Shown here piece after piece: positions 8,913 to 18,979 of a stretch of DNA of 64,000 bases. The DNA comes from Phytophthora sp. 'mugwort' (Eukaryota; Oomycota; Peronosporomycetes; Peronosporales; Peronosporaceae). The notes beneath the pieces were generated by a model. The model saw only the letters and a program-made list of their open reading frames with translations. It was not told the origin of the DNA and made no database searches. A program made the position numbers and the translations under genes. Location: assembly GCA_033558025.1 (NCBI GenBank), contig JAUCEF010000001.1, forward strand, positions 1,178,001 to 1,242,000. Direction: 5' to 3'. Numbering within the stretch: position 1 is the stretch's first letter; every line of letters begins with the position of its first letter.

Positions 8913-11243
8913 TCATGGCTCCGTCTGGGTCAGCTTGGTGCTTGTATCTATGTCGATGACTCTAGCGTCTACAGGTGTTGATGACAGTGCTACACGTTTG
9001 GTATCTCCTTCGGCATTTGCTGGGCTAGTAGAATCTGATGATACCGACGAGATAATGTTGCTGTCGTCATGGATCCCTGTAGGCATCGGCTGCTGGAGAA
9101 GCTGCGGCGCAATGGTGGACCGCAGCTCAAACGCCACCTCCATTGCTGTCGGACGTGCTGCAGGATCCAAGCTCAAGCACCGCTGCGCAAGATCACGAAT
9201 TGCTGGCGGACAGTCCTCGCGGAAATTAGGTAAAAGCTTACCTTCCGACACAAGGTGGACAATCTGCATGCTGCGCATCTTGGTGGAACGACTAAACCCG
9301 TAGGGTAAAGCGCACGTGTCGATTTCCGACAACACTACACCAAACGAGAAGAGATCGCTCTTCTCATCGTACCGTTTCCCCTCCAGCACCTCTGGTGCAC
9401 TCCACAGGATGGTACCAATACCGTTCGTCATCGTGTCTTCTACGGATCGTTCACGGCTCAGTCCGAAATCACTTAGTTTCGCGCGTAATCGTCGATCCAG
9501 TAGCACGTTCTTGGATTTCAAGTCACGATGAATCACGACAGGAACCAAAGAGTGGAGATACACTAGAGCCTCAACGATATCGCTGCTCAACATGAGCTTT
9601 TCCCTTTTCCAGCTCAGCTCCTTTTGAGCAACCGGATTCGCCAGCACACTTTCAAGGTCACCGCGCGCCATATATTCTGTCACTGCACACAGGTGCAATA
9701 GCGACTGCCACGCCACACCACAGAAAGCCACGATGCGCGGGTGCGCTAATAATGAGGCCATCCGGATTTCCTCTGCAAACTGCTCCAAAGCCTCGGGATC
9801 TTCACGCTTCGCAGGCAATAAGCACTTCATAGCTACGTAGCGTGCCTCATATTGACCCAACCAAACTTCCCCACTGCCTCCCTTAGCGAGTAGTCTCAAA
9901 AAGTGCAGCTGCGCAAAAGAAATGCGTTTAGTCACGATGGCCGGGTCTGATACAAAGGCGCGCAGAATAGCGCTCTTGCGGCACAGTTGGTCGTTCGAGA
10001 GCGTGATCTCGGCGCGTGTGGTGGCAACAAGCGCTGAAGTACCGCGAATTCCTGGCGAGCGTCGACTTCGTGGCCGGGCTCCGAAGAAAACTTCCATTGG
10101 CGTGAGTCGCTCCTCGTCCGTCGCTCCTGCCACAGTTAGTGATGGAGCGAGCGGTCCTCCTAGAAGATGTGAAGTCGGTGACCAGCAGCCATCGTCCCAG
10201 GATCCTTCCAGTATTACACGGTCGTAGGCATCCTGTAACCAGGCACGAGAGCGACTCAGCCACCATACCGAGGTGGCCAGCACTAGGCAAATCAACATGG
10301 CCACAGAGAGCAGCACAATGGCCGTCGTCGACAAAGTTCCCGGTGATGGCATCGACTCCAGCTCCAGCCACGCGTTCATTGCTGCTCCCTGTGACGCTGG
10401 GCATAAATCCACCTCTGTCAAACTGCTACTGTTGGCCGTAAAGCTGACACTGCCGCTGCTGCTCGTGATGTCCACATCGTCCGCGACGCCTCGACAGGGC
10501 AGAATAAAGTTCGTGTGTGGCTGACACGACTTCGCTCCTGTGAAAGTGGCATCTGATAAATGTACAGCGAACAGCGTCTGACTGTGTCGTCTCAGCACGG
10601 GCTCCGGGACACTGGTGCTGCGCCCGTCCTCGGCCCAATAGACTCCTGTAAAATGATTTTGTGCGTCCATGGCTGACGTGTGTACTGCGCACCTGGTAAG
10701 TGGAATTATCTGCTCTACCGGGCAATCCTCCGACAAAAAGTGGCCTATAATCCCGCAGTTCTGTACGTCGCAATTTCCCGCGTTGCTGCTGTTGTCTCTT
10801 GCAGACTCGAGCGTTTTGATCTCCGTCACGTCCGGCAGCAAGTCCCCCATCCCCTGGCTGCACGCCGTGAAGATCTGTACGAGCTTAACGGCCTCGGCCG
10901 AAGAGCCCAAGGACGATCCCACAGACGACGCAAACACGAAGCCCGAGTCCCACAGCAACGCGCGCTGCATGAGTCCCGAGAGGTCACTCCACGTAAGCGA
11001 ATAGCTGGATAATCTGCTCGAGACGGCGCTCGGTAGCGCGCTGGAGCTGAGTGAGAGCTTGGCAACGGAGCTACCCGACGTCTCCAGGTCGTACAGCCGT
11101 GCCACAAGGTCCCCCGCGGCCTGGCAGTCCCCTGAGAGCAGCAGCAGACACACAAGACACAGCGCTGCACGCACGGGCACGCGTCGGCGCCGTCGGTAGC
11201 GCGACAGCAGGAAGAAGGCCCCGCGCCGCCGCACCGGAACCAT
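8913..11243 (-). CDS. TKL-type receptor-like protein kinase (copy 1)
   Basis: Start chosen at ATG 11243, giving 776 aa; the frame is open 18 codons further, but without an ATG. A basic N-terminus precedes a hydrophobic signal segment (about 25-38, AALCLVCLLLLSG). Next comes a Cys-containing ectodomain (about 40-304) and one membrane span (about 305-328, TTAIVLLSVAMLICLVLATS). A linker leads to a kinase domain (about 441-715). Kinase signatures are complete: GGSGEV glycine loop (455-460), VAMK Lys (473), HRDLKSKN with catalytic Asp (574), DFG Asp (592), and APE. The HRDLKSKN/SDFGLSR pattern is that of TKL kinases. A paralogue of the same architecture lies upstream at 12571-14634. Both ectodomains share LQRALLWD-like and AxHTS motifs around spaced cysteines, so they arose by tandem duplication. 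Ligand unknown. A plasma-membrane signalling role is inferred. Confidence 0.88.
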   Translation of the reverse strand: MVPVRRRGAFFLLSRYRRRRRVPVRAALCLVCLLLLSGDCQAAGDLVARLYDLETSGSSVAKLSLSSSALPSAVSSRLSSYSLTWSDLSGLMQRALLWDSGFVFASSVGSSLGSSAEAVKLVQIFTACSQGMGDLLPDVTEIKTLESARDNSSNAGNCDVQNCGIIGHFLSEDCPVEQIIPLTRCAVHTSAMDAQNHFTGVYWAEDGRSTSVPEPVLRRHSQTLFAVHLSDATFTGAKSCQPHTNFILPCRGVADDVDITSSSGSVSFTANSSSLTEVDLCPASQGAAMNAWLELESMPSPGTLSTTAIVLLSVAMLICLVLATSVWWLSRSRAWLQDAYDRVILEGSWDDGCWSPTSHLLGGPLAPSLTVAGATDEERLTPMEVFFGARPRSRRSPGIRGTSALVATTRAEITLSNDQLCRKSAILRAFVSDPAIVTKRISFAQLHFLRLLAKGGSGEVWLGQYEARYVAMKCLLPAKREDPEALEQFAEEIRMASLLAHPRIVAFCGVAWQSLLHLCAVTEYMARGDLESVLANPVAQKELSWKREKLMLSSDIVEALVYLHSLVPVVIHRDLKSKNVLLDRRLRAKLSDFGLSRERSVEDTMTNGIGTILWSAPEVLEGKRYDEKSDLFSFGVVLSEIDTCALPYGFSRSTKMRSMQIVHLVSEGKLLPNFREDCPPAIRDLAQRCLSLDPAARPTAMEVAFELRSTIAPQLLQQPMPTGIHDDSNIISSVSSDSTSPANAEGDTKRVALSSTPVDARVIDIDTSTKLTQTEP

Positions 11244-12570
11244 GCGATTTGGAAGCTTGGCAGACTCAATGGCGAGATGAAAGTCTCTCGCGCGCACGAA
11301 GTGAGTGGCAGAGTTCCTGTTATAGAATGAGCGAGTGACGGCGGCCGGCTTTTTGGTGTAGCCGGGCCGGTATCACATGTCCACCCTCGAAAGTAAGAGC
11401 TCAAGTGGCGCCAGTTTCTAATCGGCTTCAAGTTTGAAGCGAAGTGCGGATGTTCGACGACGACTGCACGACTTTTAGTTTGGTGGGTGGACGATGGTGG
11501 CTCTTGCTGTCGCTACCATCGATCTCGTTTGCCTGGGTCCCGATGTCAAAGCCTATGTTTGAGATTAGCGTCGCCAAAGTATGTGTTTGTGTCCATAAGA
11601 TGCGACACCTCCAGAATTTCTTCGTAGCAAGTACGCTCAGATTGGTGTCAGATTGGTGTTGTGAATTTACCTAGTAAATACTAGTAGTTCTTGCAAAAGC
11701 GGTGTGCATTGCCTAGGAAAGCTAAAAAGCCATGAGCCTCAAGCTGCAAGCTACTGAGCAACCTTCCCTGAGGAGTCTTATTTTTGAGGGACGCCTCCAA
11801 GTATGCTGATAATTAGGGGTTCAAATTCAAATTGACAGCGGGAGGGAGGTGGGACTTGGCCTCAGCACTTTACGTCCACGATAGAAGCGCTGCTTTCAAT
11901 GCTATACATACTGTAGGATAGACCTGAATGCAAGGCGCTGTTCAGGACAAACTCGCGGGGCGTTTGCCTCGCCACCGAGCTGGGGCTCAAGCACCGACTT
12001 GAAAGAGGTGCGATGGCCGTTTCACCTGGCTTTTGCCTAAGGGATGGGGAGATCGTGTTGCTTTTATTGATGTCGTTCGAACATAAAAAAGTCTAAAATA
12101 ATGGAAAGTGGGTTTGCGTGCCATAGGCGCCGTCCGTTGCAGTCGTTTGGCCCCACATGGCGAAAGCTGGTCAGCATGCTGGCAATCACTGCTTGGTGAG
12201 CGCGTCGTGCAAAATGGAGTGCTGCATATTGTGCATGCAATAGATATTGTGCATTCGTTCGAAGTGCGGGAAGTTGCGTAGGCACTGACTAATCGTTGAA
12301 GTGTTGCCACTCGACTTCCTACCGCGACAAGTACCGCAACTCGACTTGGCAGAAGCGGCGCGCGTTCCGGTCGCCCTGATTGTCATTAAGACCTGAAACG
12401 ATAACAGCATCGACACCGACTTGGTGAATAGCTCCGGCGGCCGTCTCATTGGCAATCGCAGTCCGAAGACCAAGATCTCTCGATATGTTGGATTTAAAAG
12501 TAACAAAAAATATTTTTAATTGGGTGCTGTATGCGTACCACCCATCACTTCTGTTATGAATGGCTACGCG
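11244..12570. other. intergenic region between the two TKL kinases
   Basis: 1.3 kb between the tandem kinase genes. It contains the promoter of copy 1 near 11244-11500. A decayed minus-strand reading frame around 12190-12510 (including HNMQHSILHDALTK) may be part of an old transposon, but I cannot name it. No intact gene is seen. Confidence 0.4.
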
Positions 12571-14634
12571 CTAATTGGCTGCGTCGTATTTCATGTTACG
12601 AGCGATGTTGCGAAGCGTAAAGACGATCTCCAAGGCGGTGGGTCGCTGGCTGGGTTCGTATGAGGCGCAGGCCGCCGTGAGGTGCTGCAGTGACGCGGGG
12701 CAGTCGTCGCGCAGCTGCGGCGATACCTCACCCGACGTGGCCAAGTGCATGAGTTGCATGGCAGTGAGATGCCGCTCGCTCACCTCCGTATTCAAGGTGA
12801 AAGGCGGCAGACAAGTGTCCAGCTCGGACAGCACGATGGCGTACGAGTACACGTCCACCTTCTCGTTGTAGGCCTCGCCGCGCAGGATCTCGGGTGCCGT
12901 CCAGAGGAGCGTGCCCACGCCGTTGGTCATCGTGTCGTCGGACGAAAGCTCGCGACTGAGCCCGAAGTCGCTGAGTTTGGCCCGGAGTCGGCTGTCGAGC
13001 AGCACGTTCAGGGACTTGAGGTCGCGGTGGATGACGACTGGCTGTCGGCCATGGAGATATGCCAGCGCTTCGGCAATATCTGTGGCGATTCCCATCTTCT
13101 CGTTGCCCCAGGTGAGATTATCCTTGCGCTTGGATTTTAACAGCACAGAGAGATCCCCTTGTTCCATGAACTCGGAGACGATGCAAAGGTCGCATACGCG
13201 ATTCCAGGAGAGACCTACAAACTGAACGATATTGGGGTGTTCAAGTGCAGATGCGAGCCGTACTTCGTTGGAGAACAGCATGATGTTGATTTCGTCGTGA
13301 CGCTTTTCAGGTAGAAGCTGCTTAATAGCCACGATTTGGGATCCGCAAGTGCCACGCCACACTTCTCCGCTGGCACCGCGTGCGAGCAATTTGTCAAAGG
13401 TGAGACAGTGGTAAGCGATGCGCTTTGATGTGATCTTGGCGTCAACACAAAAAGTCGCCAACTCCATCGACCGCCGTCGCTGAGACTCGTTCATGGAGTC
13501 CCGCGGGCTGAACAGTCCATTTGTTGTGCCATTTGTTCTGCGCTTTGAGCGGGTGGTCGTTGCGCTTTCGAAAACTGTGGGCGATGAGAACTCGAGAATT
13601 CTCTCCTTGTCTCGTTTCTTGCGGTGGACGTGCACTGCGAAAAAAGCTCCTACAGCGGCTGCCAACAGGATGAAAAGCACCACGAGGATGACGGCAGTCC
13701 CCGAGATACTAGTGGAAACACTGTCGGAGAGCGTCGGGGTGGAAATTGCTGAGCTGTCGGATGACATTGATTCACCCGATATCTCACTTTCGAGCCACAG
13801 ATCGACGAATCCACCACGCTTCGGAAGGCACCAAGGGTTCTCAGCCATCTCGTCAGGATCGTGGAACTGTACGCAGGGTGCGACGAAGAAGGGATCAGCC
13901 GGGCAGCTCTCCGTGGTGCTTGGCAATGGTTCGATTTGGTTTATCGTGAAGAGGACGTCAGCCTCGATCGTGTAATTGCCGATAGACCCGGAGCCGACGA
14001 CGTGTTCAATGCCGTCGGAACCTGAGCTATCGTCCAGCACGTGCTTAAAGAGTTGGATATCTGGGACGCTCGAGAGGCTCCCATCTTCGGACCAAAGCGT
14101 GCTCGACTCTGCATCGAAAATATCGACAGCATTCTTCTCACTCGTGTGGATGGCACACTGTGCTGCCTTCCACACGGTCGAGCGCGAACATGTCGAACTT
14201 GCAAAGTACAACAGCGTCGAATCGCACGTCTCCAGCGGGCAATCCTTGTCCCGGAACGCCTCAAAAGTCGTCAAGATCACAGACATATCCTCATCACACG
14301 GCACGTAGACTTGAACGAGGCGTCCTTCACTCGTCATCACAAGACCTGTATCCCACAAAAGAGCTCGTTGCAGGTGTCCCGAGAGTGCATCCCACGTGAC
14401 CGATTTCTCCGAGAGTCGTTGATACAGCGAGTCTGGAACGTTCGTCAGCGTGACTTGAGGTGAAGCTATGTCTCCATTGCCCCCACTAGCTGTGTGCTGA
14501 AGCTGGAGTTGGCGCAGCTGGGCAGGAACATCGATGATGGCGTCCACGCTGCGGGCCGTTGACAGTAGCAGCAGTACACAAGAGACCACGGCGTTCGAAG
14601 CCTTCCTCCGGCGGTGGTGCCGCTGGTGCGGCAT
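12571..14634 (-). CDS. TKL-type receptor-like protein kinase (copy 2)
   Basis: Single exon from ATG 14634, 687 aa. A signal peptide (about 13-31, ASNAVVSCVLLLLSTARS) precedes a cysteine-containing ectodomain (about 33-300). One transmembrane helix follows (about 311-335, SGTAVILVVLFILLAAAVGA), then a basic stop-transfer stretch. The kinase domain (about 405-680) has GASGEV (420-425), VAIK Lys 438, HRDLKS with catalytic Asp 538, DFG Asp 556 and APE. All key residues are present, so it should be active. It is a clear paralogue of the kinase at 8913-11243: same domain order, same activation-loop sequence after DFG (LSRE...DTMTNG.GT), and a related ectodomain. It is divergent from eIF3b, sharing a 309-base intergenic promoter region. 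Confidence 0.88.
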   Translation of the reverse strand: MPHQRHHRRRKASNAVVSCVLLLLSTARSVDAIIDVPAQLRQLQLQHTASGGNGDIASPQVTLTNVPDSLYQRLSEKSVTWDALSGHLQRALLWDTGLVMTSEGRLVQVYVPCDEDMSVILTTFEAFRDKDCPLETCDSTLLYFASSTCSRSTVWKAAQCAIHTSEKNAVDIFDAESSTLWSEDGSLSSVPDIQLFKHVLDDSSGSDGIEHVVGSGSIGNYTIEADVLFTINQIEPLPSTTESCPADPFFVAPCVQFHDPDEMAENPWCLPKRGGFVDLWLESEISGESMSSDSSAISTPTLSDSVSTSISGTAVILVVLFILLAAAVGAFFAVHVHRKKRDKERILEFSSPTVFESATTTRSKRRTNGTTNGLFSPRDSMNESQRRRSMELATFCVDAKITSKRIAYHCLTFDKLLARGASGEVWRGTCGSQIVAIKQLLPEKRHDEINIMLFSNEVRLASALEHPNIVQFVGLSWNRVCDLCIVSEFMEQGDLSVLLKSKRKDNLTWGNEKMGIATDIAEALAYLHGRQPVVIHRDLKSLNVLLDSRLRAKLSDFGLSRELSSDDTMTNGVGTLLWTAPEILRGEAYNEKVDVYSYAIVLSELDTCLPPFTLNTEVSERHLTAMQLMHLATSGEVSPQLRDDCPASLQHLTAACASYEPSQRPTALEIVFTLRNIARNMKYDAAN

Positions 14635-14943
14635 CGGCGAGATAGTATTCTTCTGAGAGCTGGTGAGTTAGCACCCATCGCGAACAAGCAGCTCCGAACG
14701 CGCGTGGAGCAAGAAGAGGTCAGTATGGCAAACATTACTGTAGCCCTACGACGTTTCGTCGTAACGGTCCAATTCTAGTTTACTCTAGTTTTACCTACAG
14801 AATTGGCCTAGTTCTAATATAGCACAATCTTTATTCGTACAATTTACCCCGGATATTTGACTGGCTGTGAGTAGCTCTAAGCTTGCCCCCCCCCCATCGC
14901 TGTTCATCTTGTGTTTTTTTTTTTTTTATCGAACTAAGGCACG
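14635..14943. promoter_or_regulatory. divergent promoter region, TKL copy 2 and eIF3b
   Basis: 309 bases separate the two outward-facing start codons, so both promoters must lie here. Visible features are a C9 run at 14886-14894 and a T14 run just before the eIF3b start. The pyrimidine-rich block ahead of the ATG resembles oomycete initiator surroundings, but no precise element can be called. Confidence 0.45.
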
Positions 14944-17034
14944 ATGGCGCCCACGACGTTCGAGCAGAAGCTGGCGCATCTGAAGCGCGAGGCGGAGCAT
15001 TACGCCGACTATCTGAGCGATGAGGAGGTGGAAGACGAGGTGACGACCAAGGCGCATGAGGAGGCAGACTTCTGCAACGACTACAGCATGGCCGTTGTGG
15101 TGGGTGGCTTGCCTGTCGTGGACGAGAGCAAGCACGGCAAGCTGTTGAACGTCGTTAAGAAGATATTCGGTCAGGTGGGCACCGTGGTGGACATCCAAAT
15201 GCCCTTCGGCGCTAACGGCAAGACCACGGGATTCGCCTTCGTCGAGTACGAGCAGGAGGCACACGCCAACGACGCTGTACGCACCATCAATAACTTCGCC
15301 CTGGACAAGCGTCACACGATGCTCGTCAACAAGTACGAGGACATTGAGCGCTACCAGAAGACACCCGACGAGTTTGTGGCCCCCAAGGTGGACAAATTTG
15401 TCGAGCCGAAGAACCTCAAGACGTGGCTCACGGACCCCGCGCGCCGCGACATGTTCGTGCTGCGTCACGGCACCGATACCGAGATCTTCTGGAGTGACAA
15501 GGGAGAGCTCGAGCTCGACTACGACGGTGGCCGCGAGAAGACGAATGGTAAGCAGTGGTGCTCGCAGTACGTGCTTTGGTCCTCGCAGGGCACGTACTTG
15601 GCTACCTTTCACCCACAGGGTATCGCTCTCTGGGGTGGTGACAAGTACGAAAAGGTAGGCCGCTTCGCCCACAAGAACGTCAAGCTGGCTGTGTTCTCGC
15701 CCAATGAGAACTACCTCATCACCGTGAGCGAGACGGAGCAGGAATCAGCCATCATCATCTGGGACGTCAAGACCAGCAAGATGCTGCGTGCCTTCCCTGC
15801 TGGCAAGCCTACGGGCGTTAAGGGCGAAGTGGTGCAGGGTCTTATGACCCCTTTCAAATGGAGCGCTGATGACAAGTACGTGGCTCGTCGCGGCAACGAC
15901 GTTATCAGCATCTATGAGCTGCCGTCCATGAAGCTGCTCGAGAAGAAGTCGCTGCGTGCCGAGGGTGTGCATGACTTCTTCTGGTCGCCAACCGACCCGA
16001 TTCTGGCTTACTGGGCCCCGGAGGGCAACAATGTACCCGCCCGTGTGTCACTGGTCGAGCTACCGTCGCGCCGCGAAGTGCGCCAGAAAAACCTGTTCAA
16101 CGTGAGCGACTGCAAGTTGCATTGGCACCCGAACGGTACGTTCCTGTGCGTTAAGGTCACCCGTCACTCCAAGTCGAAGAAGACCATGTACACAAACTTC
16201 GAGCTGTTCCGTGTGCATGAGCAGCTTGTGCCTGTCGAGATGCTGGAGATCAAGGACAACATTGTGGCGTTCGCCTGGGAGCCGAAGGGTACGCGCTTTG
16301 CCACCGTGCATGGCGAGGGCCAGCAGCGCCTGAACGTGTCGTTCTATGAAATGGACGGCGGCAGCAAGACAGCGAAGGAAGTGACGCTGCTGTACACGCT
16401 GAAGGACAAGGCCTGCAGTCACCTGTACTGGTCGCCGCTGGGCAACAACATTGTGCTGGCTGGGCTGGGCGAGATCAACGGTCAGCTGGAATTCTGGGAT
16501 GCCTCTGAGCAGCAGAGCATCACGGTGCAGGAACATTTCAAGTGTACGCACGTCGAGTGGGACCCGTCTGGACGTGTGGTGGCGACAGCCGTGTGCCAGC
16601 CGCTGGACAACTCGTACTACAAGTTTACGATGGACAACGGCTACACGCTATGGACGTTCCAGGGCAAGCAGCTCTTGGAGGAGAAGAAGGACGCGTTCTA
16701 TCAGTTCCTGTGGCGCCCGCACCCGCGCACACTGTTGTCCGATGAGGAGTACAACAACGTGGTGAAGAACCTCAAGAAGTTCGAGAAGCGCTTCGACCAG
16801 ATGGACCGCCTCAAGGAGCGCGAGCGCCTGGCCGCCGTGAAGGCGGAGCGCGACCGCAAGGAGCAGGAGTTCCAGGAGCTGTTGGAAAAGCGTCTTTCCA
16901 CGGCCGTCGCGCGCCGTGCCGAGTACATTGCTCTGCTAAACGGTTATGACAGCGAGGACGAGAGTGAGTACATCGTGCAGAGTCACACGTACGACGACGT
17001 ACTTGAGATCAAGGAGGAGGTCGTGGCCAAGTGA
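14944..17034 (+). CDS. EIF3B: translation initiation factor eIF3 subunit B
   Basis: Single exon, 696 aa, ATG 14944 in a strong context (GCACGATGG). The N-terminal acidic segment is followed by an RRM (about 48-135; VVVGGLPVV as RNP2-like strand and GFAFVEYE as RNP1), then WD40-type beta-propeller repeats (about 185-570; repeated motifs ending in W-D or similar, such as IIIWDVKTSKMLRAF and QLEFWDASEQ). The charged C-terminal helix (about 605-660, ERERLAAVKAERDRKEQEF) contacts other eIF3 subunits in known structures. This order and length match eukaryotic eIF3b/PRT1, the scaffold of the eIF3 complex that recruits mRNA to the 40S ribosome in the cytoplasm. Codon use is strongly biased to C/G at third positions, as expected for a highly expressed gene. 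Confidence 0.96.
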   Translation: MAPTTFEQKLAHLKREAEHYADYLSDEEVEDEVTTKAHEEADFCNDYSMAVVVGGLPVVDESKHGKLLNVVKKIFGQVGTVVDIQMPFGANGKTTGFAFVEYEQEAHANDAVRTINNFALDKRHTMLVNKYEDIERYQKTPDEFVAPKVDKFVEPKNLKTWLTDPARRDMFVLRHGTDTEIFWSDKGELELDYDGGREKTNGKQWCSQYVLWSSQGTYLATFHPQGIALWGGDKYEKVGRFAHKNVKLAVFSPNENYLITVSETEQESAIIIWDVKTSKMLRAFPAGKPTGVKGEVVQGLMTPFKWSADDKYVARRGNDVISIYELPSMKLLEKKSLRAEGVHDFFWSPTDPILAYWAPEGNNVPARVSLVELPSRREVRQKNLFNVSDCKLHWHPNGTFLCVKVTRHSKSKKTMYTNFELFRVHEQLVPVEMLEIKDNIVAFAWEPKGTRFATVHGEGQQRLNVSFYEMDGGSKTAKEVTLLYTLKDKACSHLYWSPLGNNIVLAGLGEINGQLEFWDASEQQSITVQEHFKCTHVEWDPSGRVVATAVCQPLDNSYYKFTMDNGYTLWTFQGKQLLEEKKDAFYQFLWRPHPRTLLSDEEYNNVVKNLKKFEKRFDQMDRLKERERLAAVKAERDRKEQEFQELLEKRLSTAVARRAEYIALLNGYDSEDESEYIVQSHTYDDVLEIKEEVVAK

Positions 17035-18136
17035 TTCGCTGTGTAACCTCCTCGATGGATATTTAACGGTGCAAATACAGTGACAAAATGCCTCGTTGTT
17101 GTGGATCTTGATGTTGCAAATTTCGTATTTAGCGAGGTGTATGGATTTTGCAAAGCAAGTTACTTCCGTATTGTGCTATCTACTCAAAATTTGCATGCGC
17201 CATTATTTCATCGAATCAATCACGCAGCAAATCGCGCAAGTCGCGAAACGCTTGTGTTCACTACGACACACCCTTAAGTACGATTAGACTCACTGCGAGC
17301 ACATAGACCGGGCATGATCAAAGGACTGAAATATTGTATTGGGATGATTCGCTCAATTGGTCAATTTTGACAAATATAGGCGGGAAGCACAATACATGTA
17401 CTACATAAAAAATAGCTGTCGCAGCACGCACGTACGGGCCTCATCCTCAGTGCGTAGGAACAACAGCACATTTCGCCTGACGACTGCGGTAAGAAGTCTC
17501 CTTTGGAGACGAAACTACGGATATATAGTGTCGCGTACGATTTTGTAGGGATCAAAAAAGGATCGGCGCCGCAGGCGTTGACATCTGTGCAGTCGGACCT
17601 AGCAGTCCACAATATATGTTAGCACTGTACAGTATTATACATGTAGTGGTTGAAGCAATCAACGGTAGACCAGTGGCCGTAGTACAGGCAGCAAGCGGGT
17701 GCTTTACTGCCGGCTCGGCGGCAGCCAGGGCACACAATAATGTCAGCAATTGCTGGAGCCCCCCCCCCCCCCCCCCCCCCCCCCGCGCATCAGCCACGCA
17801 AGTGCCTCGCTTCTTGCGACGAAGGAGCCGAAGCATTGCTTTTAAGCTCGGGATGGCACGCTGTACCAGTCACTTCAAGCCTTACAGAAGTGCATGTCTA
17901 ACTGCACTCCTAACCCTCGAGCAGAAATATTATATGTGATAATGTAGGACATACTTTATTCAAAGAAATGAACATTGCCAGGGCACTGCGCCCTTTCGCT
18001 CCTTAATCACTTGTTTTCACTAAGGCCCCTCTGCCAACCGACGAGACTTGTTGCTGGCGCTTCGTTCGCGTTCAGGCTTCAAAAGACAAAATACCAGACT
18101 GCAACAACGGGTATTCTTCTGGACTACGTGAACTAT
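17035..18136. other. intergenic with homopolymer tract
   Basis: No gene is seen between eIF3b and the HAD-like gene. It contains a long poly-C run (listed separately). The open frame upstream of 18137 (from 17975) lacks protein-like composition and probably represents 5' leader. Confidence 0.5.
17759..17784 (+). repeat. 26-base poly-C mononucleotide tract
   Basis: Uninterrupted run of about 26 C in an intergenic region. Shorter C runs also occur at 14886, 23852 and 42023. Such tracts are prone to length error in assemblies. Confidence 0.9.
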
Positions 18137-18979
18137 ATGGGTGTCAGCCGCGTCGTCAGCACCGCCGTCCGAGAAGTGACTGTGTCGCCCACACAGGCCA
18201 TCGAGCCACAGATCGCCCCCGCTCCCCGTACGCCGTACCCCTTCGACGTTGCTGCGCTCGTCGCGCGCGTTCTTTCCGTCCGTTTCAACCTATGTGTTCT
18301 TACCATCTGCGACTGTTCTTCCTTTCTTTCTCTAGTGATCATTCTGGACTGGGATGACACCATCCTGCCTAACACGCACCTGTCCAAGCTAGGTTTTTCC
18401 TCGGAGGATGTAACCTTCCAAGTTCCTGAAGACTGTGTGCCTACGCTCGAGGAACTCGCCAAGGAGGTGGAAAGCTTCCTCAACGCCTGCTTGAAGATTG
18501 GCACGTGTTGCATTGTCACCAACGGCCTGACTGGCTGGGTCGAACGCTCGTGCCAGCGCTTCTTGCCCAACGTCGTGCCTCTGCTGGAACAAATGACCAT
18601 CGTTTCGGCGCGCTCCAACTTCGAGAGTATGTACCCAGACCGCCCCATCGAGTGGAAGATCGCCGTCTACCGTGACCTGCTCGCCAAGCGCGGCTTTATG
18701 CAGGAGTCGCCTGTGGAGACCCATGGCGCGTATATGCAGCAGCAGGAGCGGGAACCGCAGCAGGTGATTGCGCTTGGCGACTCGCAGGTTGACCGCTGCG
18801 CCATCCAGTATGTGGCGCGGCGCACGCCCAACACGTTGCTCAAGTCCATTAAACTGCTGGACAACCCCAGCATGACGCAGTTGCAGAAGCAGCTGAACCT
18901 GCTCGGCGTGTTCCTTGTGCAGCTCAGCGGCCACGACGAGGTGCTCGACCTAGAGCTGTCCAACGAGATGCTGCAGTGA
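18137..18979 (+). CDS. HAD-like hydrolase family protein
   Basis: Model: exon 1 18137-18227, intron 18228-18335 (GTACGC...TTTCTCTAG, 108 nt), exon 2 18336-18979; 244 aa. The intron is a multiple of three and stop-free, so the frame also reads through it. Splicing is preferred because it joins PAP to LIILDWDDTILP, the expected hydrophobic strand plus DxDxT motif I of the HAD superfamily (nucleophile Asp at about 35). Motif II is likely IVTNG (about 99-103), motif III Lys in PIEWK, and motif IV IALGDSQVD. A Gln-rich insertion (YMQQQEREPQQ) precedes motif IV. All four motifs are present, so phosphatase activity is plausible; substrate unknown. An earlier in-frame codon exists upstream, but 18137 is the first ATG that leaves a compact N-terminus. 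Confidence 0.75.
   Translation: MGVSRVVSTAVREVTVSPTQAIEPQIAPAPRTPYPFDVAALVARVLSVRFNLCVLTICDCSSFLSLVIILDWDDTILPNTHLSKLGFSSEDVTFQVPEDCVPTLEELAKEVESFLNACLKIGTCCIVTNGLTGWVERSCQRFLPNVVPLLEQMTIVSARSNFESMYPDRPIEWKIAVYRDLLAKRGFMQESPVETHGAYMQQQEREPQQVIALGDSQVDRCAIQYVARRTPNTLLKSIKLLDNPSMTQLQKQLNLLGVFLVQLSGHDEVLDLELSNEMLQ

Noticed and set aside
11244..11297. N-terminal extension of TKL kinase copy 1
   Set aside because: It begins at a GTG codon, which is not expected to start translation here; the first ATG is at 11243.
17975..18136. N-terminal extension of the HAD-like protein
   Set aside because: Composition is not protein-like, and the next ATG at 18137 leads directly into the spliced motif I.
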